Source: an uncultured Bacteroidota bacterium
GTDB lineage: Bacteria > Bacteroidota > Bacteroidia > Chitinophagales > Chitinophagaceae
Length of the DNA: 13,307 bases
Reading direction: 5' to 3'
NCBI GenBank assembly: GCA_946479055.1
Contig: CAMLEX010000043.1
Coordinates: 1-13,307, forward strand
Shown: in pieces, positions 6,597 to 13,307 of the stretch
Layout: every line of letters begins with the position of its first letter
Numbering within the stretch: the first letter of the stretch is position 1
Program-made: the position numbers and the translations under genes
Notes under the pieces: model-generated
The model's input: the letters and a program-made list of their open reading frames with translations, nothing else
Told to the model about the DNA's origin: nothing
The model's database searches: none

Positions 6597-6622
6597 CGTT
6601 GCGTCGCTGCGACGCCGCGTGA
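6597..6622 (-). repeat. Right GC-rich arm of the GxxExxY cassette
   Basis: This is the inverted partner of 6137-6162 (21 of 26 positions match). It contains the near-perfect palindrome GCGTCGC-T-GCGACGC (6601-6615), which can form a strong short hairpin. Its complement carries GCGACGCAACGA, found again exactly at 11533-11544. It lies 6 bases from the stop of the Gfo/Idh/MocA gene, in the leader of the GxxExxY gene. Confidence 0.75.
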
Positions 6623-6628
6623 CTAATC

Positions 6629-7807
6629 TTAGAATTCAATCCACTTCTGATCGCTCTTTCCACTCTCTATCACCTTTTCTACAAAAGTCATTCCCCTTAC
6701 CCCTTCATCTACTCCAGGAAAATCAAGCCATTCAGGTTGTGGTTCTTCACCGCTTAGTTTTGCTTTTACACACAATGCAAAGTTTCTATAAAGATTGGCA
6801 AATGCTTCAAGGTATCCTTCCGGATGACCGGCCGGTGTGCGGGTATTGTGTTTGGCATGGCTGCTTAAATAAGGTGTGCCCGTACGATATGTTTCAGAAG
6901 GTTTGTCCAACCATTTTACCAGCAAAGTATTTGCGTTCTCCTGTTGCCACTCCACTCCGCCTTTTTCTCCATATACTCTTACTTTAGTATTGTTTTCTTC
7001 GCCGGCTGCTACCTGTGTTGCATATAAAAAACCACTTGCACCATTATCGAATTTTAATAATACAGTTCCGTCATCATCTAATTTTCTGCCTTCTACAACT
7101 GTATTAATATCGGCGCAAAGTTTTGTTACACTCAGGCCGCTGACATATTCTGCTAAATTAAATGCATGTGTTCCGATATCACCCATTGCTCCAGCAATAC
7201 CGCTTTGTGCAGGATCTGTTCTCCAGACCGCTTGTTTGTGTGAACGATGTGTGCTGTCAGGTGCTTCCAAAAAATCACTTAACCATCCTTGCGGATAGTC
7301 AACATATACTTTACGGATTTTGCCAAACTTACCGCTTAATACCTGTTGCCTCGCTTCTTTGATCATTGGATAACCGGTATATGTATGTGTAAGGCAAAAA
7401 AACAGTTGGCTTTTTTTAGCTATTTCCTGCAATGTTTTACCTTCCTTCAGATCAAAGGCTAATGGCTTATCCAAAACAACATGAAATCCATTTTCCAATG
7501 CCAGTTTGGCTGGTTCAAAGTGAACATGATTGGGAGTAACAATACTTACAAAATCCATTCGTTCATTCAGCGGCAATGAATTTTCACTACGGATCATTTC
7601 TTTATACGATCCATAGATACGTTGCGGTGGCAGACTCAATAACTCACCGGCTAATTTAGATTTTTCGGGATCACTGCTGAATGCTCCACATACCAATTCT
7701 ATTTCACCATCTATATTAGCAGCAATACGGTGAACCGCGCCAATAAAGGCACCGGGGCCTCCACCAATCATTCCCATTCGTAATTTTCTTGTAATCATTT
7801 CAAACAT
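6629..7807 (-). CDS. Gfo/Idh/MocA family NAD(P)-dependent oxidoreductase
   Basis: This is a cytoplasmic dehydrogenase of 392 aa with a Rossmann fold followed by the family's alpha/beta domain. The dinucleotide-binding loop is MIGGGPGAFIG (13-23), with IVTPNHVHFEPA (89-100) and the DKPLA form of the EKP motif (Lys114). The catalytic-type GDIGTHAFNL (209-218) supplies Asp210 and His214. No signal peptide is present. Members oxidise or reduce sugars, inositols and keto-glycosides. Here, reduction or oxidation at C3 of a keto-glucose-type intermediate is the reading that fits DUF1080 and GMC neighbours, but this is inferred. A second in-frame ATG three codons downstream (7798) is an equally credible start, since family members usually begin just before the Rossmann strand. 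It is the first gene of the minus-strand transcript. Confidence 0.92.
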   Translation of the reverse strand: MFEMITRKLRMGMIGGGPGAFIGAVHRIAANIDGEIELVCGAFSSDPEKSKLAGELLSLPPQRIYGSYKEMIRSENSLPLNERMDFVSIVTPNHVHFEPAKLALENGFHVVLDKPLAFDLKEGKTLQEIAKKSQLFFCLTHTYTGYPMIKEARQQVLSGKFGKIRKVYVDYPQGWLSDFLEAPDSTHRSHKQAVWRTDPAQSGIAGAMGDIGTHAFNLAEYVSGLSVTKLCADINTVVEGRKLDDDGTVLLKFDNGASGFLYATQVAAGEENNTKVRVYGEKGGVEWQQENANTLLVKWLDKPSETYRTGTPYLSSHAKHNTRTPAGHPEGYLEAFANLYRNFALCVKAKLSGEEPQPEWLDFPGVDEGVRGMTFVEKVIESGKSDQKWIEF

Positions 7808-7910
7808 TTGTTAGTTCTCTTGTTAATTATTTTTTTCTTTCAAAAATGAATATGGTTTTAAAAATAGTACATTTAGCTTTTATAACAATCTAAATTACAA
7901 ATCTAACGAC
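7808..7910. promoter_or_regulatory. Divergent promoter region of the two sugar-catabolism runs
   Basis: This 103-base, very A/T-rich interval lies between the oppositely oriented oxidoreductase and MFS genes, so both promoters should be here or overlap the ends. The minus strand has TAGATTTG (7905 back to 7898), an exact TAnnTTTG -7 match about 90 bases before the oxidoreductase start. No properly spaced -33 element is visible. The plus strand has TACATTTA at about 7868-7875, one base off the same consensus. These are suggestions only. Confidence 0.35.
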
Positions 7911-9131
7911 ATGCAAACCGTAAATAGAAATCAACTTTTTTTAGCCAGTTGTATTGCCTTAATTTTCACCTCACTTACTTTCGCTTTCCGGGCATCTTTA
8001 GAAGGAGTATGGGGTGCCGAATTCAATCTCACTAAACAACAGGTAGGATGGGTATTTAGTCCTGCTTTCTGGGGATTTACCTTAGCGATGGTAATTGGTG
8101 GACCTTTGTGCGATGTACTTGGAATGAAACGATTGTTGGTCTTTGCATTTATTGGTCATATTGCCGGTGCAACAATTTATATTTTCGCTAAAGATGCCAC
8201 CATGCTGTTTATTGGTACACTTTGTATTGGTATCGGGAATGGAATGGTAGAAGCAGCTTGTAACCCACTTGTGGTTTCGCTATATCCAAATAACAAAACC
8301 ACTATGTTGAACCGCTTCCATGTTTGGTTCCCGGGAGGAAATGTAATTGGCGGATTGTTAGCCTTCGCTGTTCTTACACAACTGAATCTTGACTGGAGAA
8401 TTCTTCTTGTGCCACTATTTATAGCAGTTGCTATCTATGGCTTTTTGTTTTTCAAACTGAAATTTCCTCAAACAGAAAGAGTAACAACAGGTGTAAGTAC
8501 AAAGGAAATGTTCGCCGCTTGTTTGAACCCATTATTTCTCGTCATGCTGGCTTGTATGTTTTTGACTGCCGCTACTGAATTAGGTACTACTACATGGATA
8601 CTAGCTTTGCTTGAAGGGTCAGGTGTTTCCGGAATCCTGGTTTTGGTTTTCATTTTCGGAATTATGGCTTTAGGAAGATCATTTGCGGGCCCTGTTGTTC
8701 ACCGACTTAATCCGAATGGAATGCTGATCTTTTCAGCTTTATTCGCAGGAATTGGCTTAGTGTTATTAAGCCAGTCAAGCGGATATGCTTCATTTGGTGC
8801 AGCTGCTGTCTTTGCAATCGGAATTTGTTTCTTCTGGCCTACTATGCTTGGTTTTGTATCGGAATATGTACCTAAATCCGGCGCACTTGGTCTTTCGCTG
8901 ATGGGAGGTGCTGGCATGTTTTCCGTTTCTTTGATTTTGCCTGTTATGGGAAGATGGCTCGATCAGGCGAAAGCAAAAGCTATTGCTGAAGGAATTGATC
9001 CATCACAAGCTGAAGCTATGGCTGGGTCGGAGACTTTCCTGAAAGTGGCTATAATGCCAGCTGTCCTGTTTGTCATTTTCTCTATTATTTATTTTGTAAG
9101 AAAAAGCCAACTAAAACCCGCACTAGGTTAA
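7911..9131 (+). CDS. MFS transporter, probable sugar permease
   Basis: This 406 aa protein has about 12 hydrophobic segments, as in the major facilitator superfamily. The motif A-like loop is GGPLCDVLGMKRLL (63-76, with Asp68 and Gly71). Other landmarks are GIGNGMVEAACNPLV (107-121), NRFHVWFPGGNVIGG (134-148) and FFWPTMLGFVSEYVPKSGA (307-325), which resemble sugar-transporting MFS proteins of Bacteroidota. It would import a sugar or keto-sugar across the inner membrane by ion coupling. The last loop (about 350-375) is unusually hydrophilic and rich in Ala, Lys and Glu. It is the first gene of the plus-strand run and is divergent from the Gfo/Idh/MocA gene. The substrate cannot be read from sequence; the locus suggests a saccharide or its oxidised form. 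Confidence 0.88.
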   Translation: MQTVNRNQLFLASCIALIFTSLTFAFRASLEGVWGAEFNLTKQQVGWVFSPAFWGFTLAMVIGGPLCDVLGMKRLLVFAFIGHIAGATIYIFAKDATMLFIGTLCIGIGNGMVEAACNPLVVSLYPNNKTTMLNRFHVWFPGGNVIGGLLAFAVLTQLNLDWRILLVPLFIAVAIYGFLFFKLKFPQTERVTTGVSTKEMFAACLNPLFLVMLACMFLTAATELGTTTWILALLEGSGVSGILVLVFIFGIMALGRSFAGPVVHRLNPNGMLIFSALFAGIGLVLLSQSSGYASFGAAAVFAIGICFFWPTMLGFVSEYVPKSGALGLSLMGGAGMFSVSLILPVMGRWLDQAKAKAIAEGIDPSQAEAMAGSETFLKVAIMPAVLFVIFSIIYFVRKSQLKPALG

Positions 9132-9187
9132 TTAATCATTATAATAATAAATTACAGCCTCATTCTTTTTAAGACTCTGATTACAAT

Positions 9188-10411
9188 ATGAGATCAACAA
9201 CCCGTTTCCAGCTCTCCCTGATGATGTTTCTTGAATTTTTTATCTGGGGTGGTTGGTTTGTGACCCTTGGTACTTTTTTGAACAATAACCTTGAGGCCAC
9301 CGGCGGTCAATCAGCCAGTGTATTTTCCACCCAATCCTGGGGAGCTATTATTGCCCCTTTTATCGTTGGACTAATAGCAGACAGATACATTAATGCAGAA
9401 AAAATACTGGGAGCTTTACATATTATTGGTGCTATTCTTATGTACCAGCTATATAACGCTGATAATATGGGGGTCTTTTATCCCTATGTATTAGTTTATA
9501 TGATCTTGTATATGCCTACCATAGCACTGGTTAATTCAGTATCTTTTAATCAAATGAAAGATCCTGAAAAAGAATTTTCCAGTATCCGTGTTTGGGGTAC
9601 TATCGGCTGGATAGTTGCCGGCTTGCTGATCAGCTTTCTTTTTCATTGGGATACGGAAGAAAATACGGTCAAAGGATTATTAAGAAATACTTTCTTAATG
9701 TCATCCATTGCTTCACTAGCTTTAGGATTGTTTAGTTTTACGTTGCCAAAAACACCTCCGACCAGGAGAGCCAATGAGAAAGTAAGCCTGAAAGAAATTA
9801 TAGGCCTGGATGCGTTGAAGCTGCTGAAGGATAAAAATTTCGCCGTCTTTTTTATCTCCTCCATTCTTATTTGTATACCCCTGGCTTTTTACTACCAGAA
9901 TACACATGCTTTTCTATCCAATATCGGTGTAAGTAACCCAACGGGTAAGATGACCATTGGCCAGATATCGGAAGTGCTCTTTCTTTTAATGCTCCCCTTG
10001 TTTTTTAAAAAATACGGATTCAAAAAAACGATATTGGTAGGGATGCTGGCATGGGCGGTCCGTTATGTTCTATTTGCATTTGGCAATGCCGGCGATCTTA
10101 GTTTTATGCTGATCATTGGTATAGCCCTGCACGGTATTTGCTACGATTTCTTTTTTGTTTCAGGCTATATTTATACCAATTCCAAAGCAGGCGAAAAATA
10201 TAAAAGTGCTGCACAAGGACTTATCACTCTGGCAACCTATGGGGTAGGTATGCTGATCGGTTTTGAAATTGCTGGCATGATCACAGACTCCTATAAGATT
10301 TCTGAAAAAGTATTTGATTATAAAATGATCTGGGTCATTCCTTCTATTATAGCAGCGGCTGTTTTCTTATTATTTACTTTCTTTTTCAAAGAAGAAAAAA
10401 AATCAATATAA
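9188..10411 (+). CDS. NHS-family (nucleoside:H+ symporter-like) MFS permease
   Basis: This inner-membrane permease of 407 aa has about 12 predicted helices. It resembles the Nuc_H_symport (PF03825) family typified by NupG and XapB. Recognisable blocks are LSLMMFLEFFIWGGWFVTLG (9-28), GLIADRYINAEKIL (61-74), YMPTIALVNSVSF (108-120) and SSIRVWGTIGWIVAG (131-145). RVWGTIGW is the family signature. Close relatives in Bacteroidota often sit in sugar-catabolic loci, so the cargo may be a glycoside or sugar rather than a nucleoside. It lies 56 bases after the MFS gene and 52 bases before the Tat-exported TIM-barrel gene, consistent with a single transcript. The start ATG at 9188 begins right at the first membrane helix. 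Confidence 0.88.
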   Translation: MRSTTRFQLSLMMFLEFFIWGGWFVTLGTFLNNNLEATGGQSASVFSTQSWGAIIAPFIVGLIADRYINAEKILGALHIIGAILMYQLYNADNMGVFYPYVLVYMILYMPTIALVNSVSFNQMKDPEKEFSSIRVWGTIGWIVAGLLISFLFHWDTEENTVKGLLRNTFLMSSIASLALGLFSFTLPKTPPTRRANEKVSLKEIIGLDALKLLKDKNFAVFFISSILICIPLAFYYQNTHAFLSNIGVSNPTGKMTIGQISEVLFLLMLPLFFKKYGFKKTILVGMLAWAVRYVLFAFGNAGDLSFMLIIGIALHGICYDFFFVSGYIYTNSKAGEKYKSAAQGLITLATYGVGMLIGFEIAGMITDSYKISEKVFDYKMIWVIPSIIAAAVFLLFTFFFKEEKKSI

Positions 10412-10463
10412 CAAAACGGTGCATTTTTTTCACCCGTTCATTCGTAAATTGACATTTAAACAT

Positions 10464-11357
10464 ATGAATAATCAAACCTCCCGTCGTAAAGTCTTAAAAC
10501 AATTAGCAGCTGGTTCATTGGCTGCAGCTGTTATTCAACCACTTCAATCATTTGCTAATAACAATATGGAAGAAGAAAAACTGAAAGGCAATATCAATCA
10601 TTCCGTTTGCCAATGGACTTACGGCTCCCTGACTCTTGAACAACTGTGCATCGAAGTGAAAAAAATGGGTATGAAGGGCATTGACCTTATTGGCCCGAAA
10701 GACTGGCCCACTCTTCAGAAACATGATCTTCAATGCTCGATGTGTTATATCGGAGGTAAGGTAAGCCTTAACGAAGGATGGAATAATCCCAAATTTCATG
10801 ACCAGTTAATAAAAGATTATTTAGAAGCGATCCCGCTTGTCGCCAAAGCCGGCTATAAAAATCTGATCTGTTTTAGCGGCAACCGTAATGGTATGGACGA
10901 CGCTACCGGTCTTAAAAATTGCGCAGAAGGACTGCGTAAGATTCTACCACTGGCAGAAAAGAACAATGTGATCATCCAGATGGAACTATTGAACAGTAAG
11001 GTTGACCATAAAGATTATATGTGTGACAAAACTCCGTGGGGTGTCGAATTATGCAAAACCCTGGGTTCACCCAATTTCAAACTGCTGTACGATATCTATC
11101 ACATGCAGATAGATGAAGGAGATGTAATAAGAACCATCCGCGATAATCATCAATACATCGGGCATTATCATACAGGAGGAGTTCCGGGCAGGCATGAGAT
11201 CAATGAATCACAGGAACTATATTACCCGGCTATCATGAAGGCGATACTGGAAACAGGATACCAGGGATACGTGGCGCAGGAATTTATTCCAACAGGAAAA
11301 ACAAATGACGATAAGATAGCGGCGTTGAAGAAAGCGATGAAGGTTTGTGATGTGTAA
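10464..11357 (+). CDS. Tat-exported hydroxypyruvate-isomerase-like TIM-barrel protein
   Basis: From ATG 10464 this is 297 aa. The N-terminus MNNQTSRRKVLKQLAAGSL has the twin-arginine motif SRRKVLK (Arg7, Arg8) followed by a mildly hydrophobic stretch and a likely cleavage site near SFA-N, so the folded protein should be exported by Tat. The rest is a xylose-isomerase-like TIM barrel with probable metal ligands Glu174 (QMELLNS), Asp210 and His213 (YDIYH), His236 (GHYH) and Glu273 (AQEF), plus GVPGRHEI. It resembles hydroxypyruvate and inosose isomerases. The frame is open upstream to a GTG at 10419, but starting there would put 15 unrelated residues before the signal. In the periplasm it could act on an oxidised sugar from the GMC enzyme; that role is inferred. 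Confidence 0.9.
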   Translation: MNNQTSRRKVLKQLAAGSLAAAVIQPLQSFANNNMEEEKLKGNINHSVCQWTYGSLTLEQLCIEVKKMGMKGIDLIGPKDWPTLQKHDLQCSMCYIGGKVSLNEGWNNPKFHDQLIKDYLEAIPLVAKAGYKNLICFSGNRNGMDDATGLKNCAEGLRKILPLAEKNNVIIQMELLNSKVDHKDYMCDKTPWGVELCKTLGSPNFKLLYDIYHMQIDEGDVIRTIRDNHQYIGHYHTGGVPGRHEINESQELYYPAIMKAILETGYQGYVAQEFIPTGKTNDDKIAALKKAMKVCDV

Positions 11358-11606
11358 CCCCCTGTCCCCCTGAAGGGGGAACTTAGGGCCGGATATACAT
11401 TTTGTTAAGCAAAATGGCTTACACACAAAGATGCGCAGAGGCTTCTTCCCCTCCTCCGGAGGGGCGAACTAATGACTATATATTTAATCGACCGGGGTGG
11501 GTTGCTCAATAACGAACAGAACGTTGAAGAGTGCGACGCAACGAAGCCGATAGTAGTACAATAGCTTGCGGCACAAAATAAAAATAATAAACAACAATCT
11601 TATATT
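11358..11606. repeat. Intergenic repeat mosaic upstream of the GMC gene
   Basis: This 249-base gap has no gene and is packed with short inverted repeats. TCCCCC/GGGGGA pairs around a TGAA loop (11365-11380). CATTTTG/CAAAATG pairs around TTAAG (11398-11416). CCCCTCC/GGAGGGG pairs around TCC (11448-11464). A G-rich stretch (CGGGGTGGGTT, about 11494-11504) and GCGACGCAACGA (11533-11544) follow; the latter is identical to a core of the cassette arm at 6596-6607. None of the hairpins is followed by a T-tract. Such blocks resemble interspersed palindromic intergenic repeats. The GMC promoter presumably lies in the last 60 A/T-rich bases. Confidence 0.6.
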
Positions 11607-13292
11607 ATGGCAGACAATGTATATGATGCAATTGTGATCGGTTCAGGCATTAGTGGTGGCTGGGCTGCAAAAGAATTGACCCAAAAAGGACTTAAAGTAC
11701 TAATGCTGGAACGTGGTCGAAATATAGAACACGTAAAAGACTATGTGAATGCGAACAAAGAAGTTTGGGAATTTCCTCATAGAGGCGGAAGGACACAAAA
11801 AATGATAGAAGATTATCCGGTGTTGAAACGTGACTATCCACTCAATGAAACAGTATTGGATTATTGGGTAAAAGACAGTGAAAGTCCCTATACAGAAATT
11901 AAACGATTCGATTGGTTTCGCGGCTATCATGTAGGAGGCCGTTCCCTGATGTGGGGTCGTCAAAGTTATCGGTGGAGTGAACAGGATTTTGAAGAGAATG
12001 CTAAGGATGGCTATGGTATAGACTGGCCTATTCGTTATAAGGATCTGGCGCCCTGGTATAGCTATGCCGAAAAATTTGCAGGTATCAGCGGTTCCAAAGA
12101 AGGACTGGCAGTTTTACCGGATGGTGAGTTTTTGCCACCGATGGATTTGAATGTTGTAGAATAAGATGTAGCAGCAAGAATAAAACAACAATATAAAGGT
12201 TCCCGGCATATGTTTATCGGGCGGACAGCGAATATCACGGAACCTAAACCTGAACAGGGAAGAGTAAACTGCCAATATCGGAACCGGTGCTGGAGAGGCT
12301 GTCCATTCGGAGCTTATTTCAGTACTCAATCTTCTACATTGCCTGCAGCAATGGCAACCGGCAATCTTACCCTTCGCCCTTTTGCTATTGTTACTAAAAT
12401 CTTATACGATAAGGATAGCAAAAAGGCGACCGGCGTTGAAATACTGGATGCAGAAACAAATAAAACCTACGAGTACAAAGCGAAGATCGTTTTTGTAAAT
12501 GCTTCGGCGCTCAACTCTGCCTGGATATTGATGAACTCCGCTACAGACATCTGGCCCGATGGATTAGGGAGCAGTTCCGGCGAATTAGGTCATAACGTGA
12601 TGGATCACCACTTAGGTGTAGGTGCTTCTGGCGTAGTGGAAGGATATGAAGACAAATATATATTTGGCCGCAGGCCAAATGGTGTATACATACCACGCTA
12701 TAGAAATATTGGAACTGATAAGCGGGATTACCTGCGGGGCTTCGGTTACCAGGGTGGTGCAAGCCGCCAGGGATGGAGCCGGGAAATAGCTGAATTGAAT
12801 ATCGGCGGAGCTTTTAAAGACGCAATCAGTGAGCCGGGTAGCTGGACGATGGGAATGGGTGGCTTTGGCGAAATGATACCAATCCATGAAAACAAGATCA
12901 CATTGGATAAAACCAAAAAGGATAAATGGGGATTGAATATACTCGCCATCGATGTGGAACTGAGAGAAAATGAAAAGAAGATGCGGATCGATATGCAGAA
13001 TGATGCTAAAGAAATGCTGGAAGCCGCTGGAGTAAAAAATGTAAGGAGTTGGGATGGCGATGGTACTCCGGGCCGAGGCATTCATGAAATGGGAACTGCC
13101 AGGATGGGTGGTGATCCAAAAACATCGGTACTCAATGCTAATAACCAGGTATGGGATGCAAAGAATGTGTTTGTAACAGACGGAGCCTGCATGACATCAG
13201 CTTCTTCCGTCAACCCTTCACTGACTTATATGGCATTGACGGCACGGGCAGCTGATTTCGCAGTCAATGAATTAAAAAAAGGAAATCTATAA
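11607..13292 (+). pseudogene. GMC oxidoreductase (sugar/glycoside dehydrogenase type), interrupted by in-frame TAA
   Basis: One 562-codon frame runs from ATG 11607 to TAA 13290-13292, but codon 186 (12162-12164) is TAA. Reading through it gives a normal-length GMC flavoprotein: FAD-binding IGSGISGG (11-18) with ribose-binding Glu35, GYHVGGRSLMWGR (106-118), a Cys-rich block with Cys222, Cys228 and Cys232 (CQYRNRCWRGCPFG), HEMGTARMGG (His493) and SSVNPSLT (Asn536), the catalytic His/Asn pair. The three Cys suggest an iron-sulfur site as in FAD-glucose dehydrogenases, which is an inference. Intact, it would oxidise a sugar or glycoside and pass electrons to cytochrome c. There is no signal peptide; relatives are carried by a Tat-signal small subunit (gluconate 2-dehydrogenase subunit 3 type), not seen in this window. 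Neither fragment alone has both FAD site and catalytic residues. A sequencing error is possible. Confidence 0.85.
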
Positions 13293-13307
13293 GAAGAAAA
13301 GCTATGT

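Noticed and set aside
6134..6627. TAAT at 6134-6137 and 6624-6627 as a target-site duplication of the GxxExxY cassette
   Set aside because: Four A/T bases match too easily by chance in this sequence, and the boundaries would not be symmetric with respect to the arms.
10415..10438. AACGG/CCGTT hairpin after the NHS permease as a terminator
   Set aside because: The T-tract lies in the loop rather than after the stem, and the stem has a bulge. This is not an intrinsic terminator.
10419..10463. GTG start giving a longer Tat TIM-barrel protein
   Set aside because: The extra 15 residues precede a complete Tat signal that begins properly at ATG 10464. They are encoded by intergenic T-rich sequence.
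12162..12164. Programmed recoding of the stop codon in the GMC gene
   Set aside because: The codon is TAA, which is not used for selenocysteine (TGA) or pyrrolysine (TAG). TAA terminates several other genes here, and no special downstream structure was recognised.
12612..13085. Long minus-strand open frames inside the GMC gene
   Set aside because: They are antisense shadows of strongly conserved GMC coding sequence and have no recognisable protein features.
12210..13292. Independent gene starting at the ATG in the middle of the GMC frame
   Set aside because: It lies in the same frame as the upstream half and lacks the FAD-binding Rossmann motif. The 15 sense codons between the TAA and this ATG still fit the family.

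Overview
The window looks like a chromosomal segment of a Bacteroidota bacterium, most likely of the Chitinophagaceae type. Supporting signs are AT-rich coding sequence, start codons preceded by A/T-rich leaders rather than Shine-Dalgarno sequences, small Cys-anchored lipoproteins, and a gene set typical of that group: DUF1080, lipoprotein cytochrome c, Gfo/Idh/MocA oxidoreductase, TIM-barrel isomerases, an NHS-type nucleoside permease and a GMC dehydrogenase. No species can be named from the sequence alone.

Layout. (1) 1-249 (-): the 5' end of a secreted S9A prolyl oligopeptidase that runs off the left edge. (2) 250-612: a 363-base gap between divergent genes. (3) 613-3214 (+): two glycolytic genes, ATP-dependent 6-phosphofructokinase (pfkA) and pyruvate kinase (pyk). 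The pyruvate kinase carries the residues associated with K+-independence. Both glycolytic genes are followed by an unusual inverted element built of 7-base repeats. (4) 3308-3730 (-): a DUF1761 membrane protein, convergent with pyk. (5) 3849-7807 (-): a co-directional run read as Gfo/Idh/MocA oxidoreductase, GxxExxY nuclease-fold protein, TIM-barrel isomerase, lipoprotein cytochrome c and DUF1080 lipoprotein, closed by a clear intrinsic terminator at 3798-3825. (6) 7911-13292 (+): a divergent run of MFS transporter, NHS-family permease, Tat-exported TIM-barrel protein and GMC dehydrogenase.

Regions 5 and 6 read as one catabolic locus, split around a 103-base divergent promoter region. By family knowledge, a GMC flavoenzyme can oxidise a sugar or glycoside at C3 and pass electrons to a cytochrome c. 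DUF1080 proteins (Pfam 3-keto-disaccharide hydrolase) cleave 3-keto-glycosides. TIM-barrel isomerases and Gfo/Idh/MocA oxidoreductases interconvert or reduce the keto-sugars, and the two permeases would import products. This assignment to a 3-keto-sugar route is inference.

Three observations stand out. First, the GxxExxY gene sits in a roughly 486-base cassette bounded by GC-rich imperfect inverted repeats. The cassette fits exactly into what would otherwise be an 11-base operon gap, so it looks like a small inserted mobile or repeat-associated unit. A 12-base core of its right arm recurs exactly at 11533-11544. Second, the GMC dehydrogenase is broken by a single in-frame TAA (codon 186) in an otherwise intact 562-codon frame. 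Third, the two heptad-repeat elements at 1605-1696 and 3223-3300 share one architecture but have different unit sequences. No tRNA, rRNA or CRISPR array was seen.
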